Origin: Halanaerobium sp051746665
Lineage (GTDB): Bacteria; Bacillota; Halanaerobiia; Halanaerobiales; Halanaerobiaceae
Reading direction: 5' to 3'
DNA length: 5,619 bases
Assembly: GCA_051746665.1 (NCBI GenBank)
Contig: JBNJFG010000114.1
Location: 1 to 5,619 of the forward strand
Made by a program: the position numbers and the translations under genes
Notes under the pieces: generated by a model
What the model saw: only the letters and a program-made list of their open reading frames with translations
Told to the model about the DNA's origin: nothing
The model's database searches: none
Shown here: positions 4,918 to 5,619 of the stretch, in pieces
How the letters are laid out: each line of letters opens with the position of its first letter
How positions within the stretch are numbered: position 1 is the stretch's first letter

Positions 4918-5619
4918 TTGAATAGCAAGTTTGCTAAAAAGTATCGTTTTTTAGCCTATCTTTTAATTGCACCATCCATCATTATTGTTACAACATTTTT
5001 AATCTACCCTTCACTGCAGTCACTTTACCTTAGCTTTTTTCGCTCCACACCTTTTGGCAACAGAATAATTTATGTTGGTCTCCAAAACTTCCAGCGCCTC
5101 TTAACTTCACCTGCCTACTGGAATAGTTTAACCCGTACTCTTATTTTTACAGCAATTACGGTTTTTATTTCTATTTCTTCAGCCTTGATTCTGGCAGTAG
5201 TTACCAATAAGAAAATTAGAGGTGCTAAAATTTATAAAAGTTTATTGATCTGGCCTTTTGCTTTTTCATTTGCCTTTGCCGGTATTATCTGGGGGGTTCT
5301 GCTGCACCCGAATGTAGGAATTATGTCTTACTATATTAGATTGTTAACTACTTTCCATTTTAACTGGATTAATAATGGCAGGGCTGCTTTTATCTTAATT
5401 ATTATTGCTTCCAGCTGGAGAATGCTCGGCTATAACTTTATTTTCTTTATTGCTGCCCTGCAGAATGTTTCTCCAGAACTTTTAGAAGCAGCTGATATTG
5501 ATGGTGCCAGTCCTTTTACGAAATTCTGGAAAATTACCTTTCCTCTAATTTCGCCGATAACTTTTTTTCTGCTGATTATGAATACTCTGCAGGTCTTCTT
5601 TTTAACCTTTGGAGTTGTT
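4918..5619 (+). CDS. Second UgpA-like ABC permease, C-terminus beyond the window
   Basis: The visible 234 residues cover roughly the first five membrane segments of a MalF-type permease (about 11-37, 73-96, 105-128, 155-180 and 210-231). The EAA loop starts at Glu190 (EAADIDGAS, Gly196) and runs to Pro209. It aligns with the UgpA-like permease of the minus strand from residue 1 to 234 without a gap, and I count about 101 identities (43%), including YLLI at 14-17, PFG at 45-47, NKK at 97-99 and IDGAS at 194-198. The start is a TTG at 4918 with a near-perfect AGGAGGT (4904-4910) seven bases upstream. An inner-membrane location is clear. The substrate is uncertain: kinship suggests glycerol-phosphate compounds or a related ligand. 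It heads what is probably a divergent transporter operon whose MalG-type partner, binding protein and ATPase would lie to the right. Unlike the leftward set, it starts with a permease rather than a binding protein. Confidence 0.88.
   Translation, partial: MNSKFAKKYRFLAYLLIAPSIIIVTTFLIYPSLQSLYLSFFRSTPFGNRIIYVGLQNFQRLLTSPAYWNSLTRTLIFTAITVFISISSALILAVVTNKKIRGAKIYKSLLIWPFAFSFAFAGIIWGVLLHPNVGIMSYYIRLLTTFHFNWINNGRAAFILIIIASSWRMLGYNFIFFIAALQNVSPELLEAADIDGASPFTKFWKITFPLISPITFFLLIMNTLQVFFLTFGVV

Overview
The window looks like the chromosome of a low-GC, anaerobic, probably halophilic firmicute with a double-membrane envelope. My best guess is the Halanaerobiales (for example Halanaerobium), and this is an inference rather than an identification. 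Three things point that way: AT-rich DNA with consensus sigma-A promoters and strong Shine-Dalgarno sites; an exported solute-binding protein that is extremely acidic (about 82 Asp/Glu against 29 Lys/Arg by my count); and a signal peptide on that protein without the lipobox cysteine that single-membrane Gram-positives normally use.

Most of the window (462-4510) is one minus-strand gene set. In order of transcription it holds a periplasmic binding protein (ugpB-like, 4510-3176), two inner-membrane permeases (ugpA-like, 3078-2191; ugpE-like, 2107-1265) and a cytosolic glycerophosphodiester phosphodiesterase (1190-462). Together they read as an uptake and breakdown route. Glycerophosphodiesters or glycerol-3-phosphate are captured and imported, and the phosphodiesterase releases sn-glycerol-3-phosphate and the alcohol. 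No ATP-binding (UgpC/MalK/MsmX-like) subunit is present, so it must be encoded elsewhere. The gene spacings are wide (97, 83 and 74 nt). A terminator-like hairpin lies between ugpB and ugpA and probably lowers permease expression relative to the binding protein. A perfect TTGACA-17-TATAAT promoter drives the set from 4690-4662.

Downstream on the same strand (344 to the left edge) is a partial PRC-barrel gene with its own good candidate promoter at 446-418.

The 407-nt gap at 4511-4917 is a divergent control region. It holds the ugpB promoter, a leader hairpin, homopolymer tracts and two inverted repeats sharing the half-site TCAAATT. On its right side, on the plus strand, a second UgpA-type permease starts at 4918 and runs off the right edge. 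It aligns without gaps to the first permease at about 43% identity, so two related transporter gene sets probably sit back to back. I see no mobile elements, CRISPR arrays, tRNA or rRNA genes.
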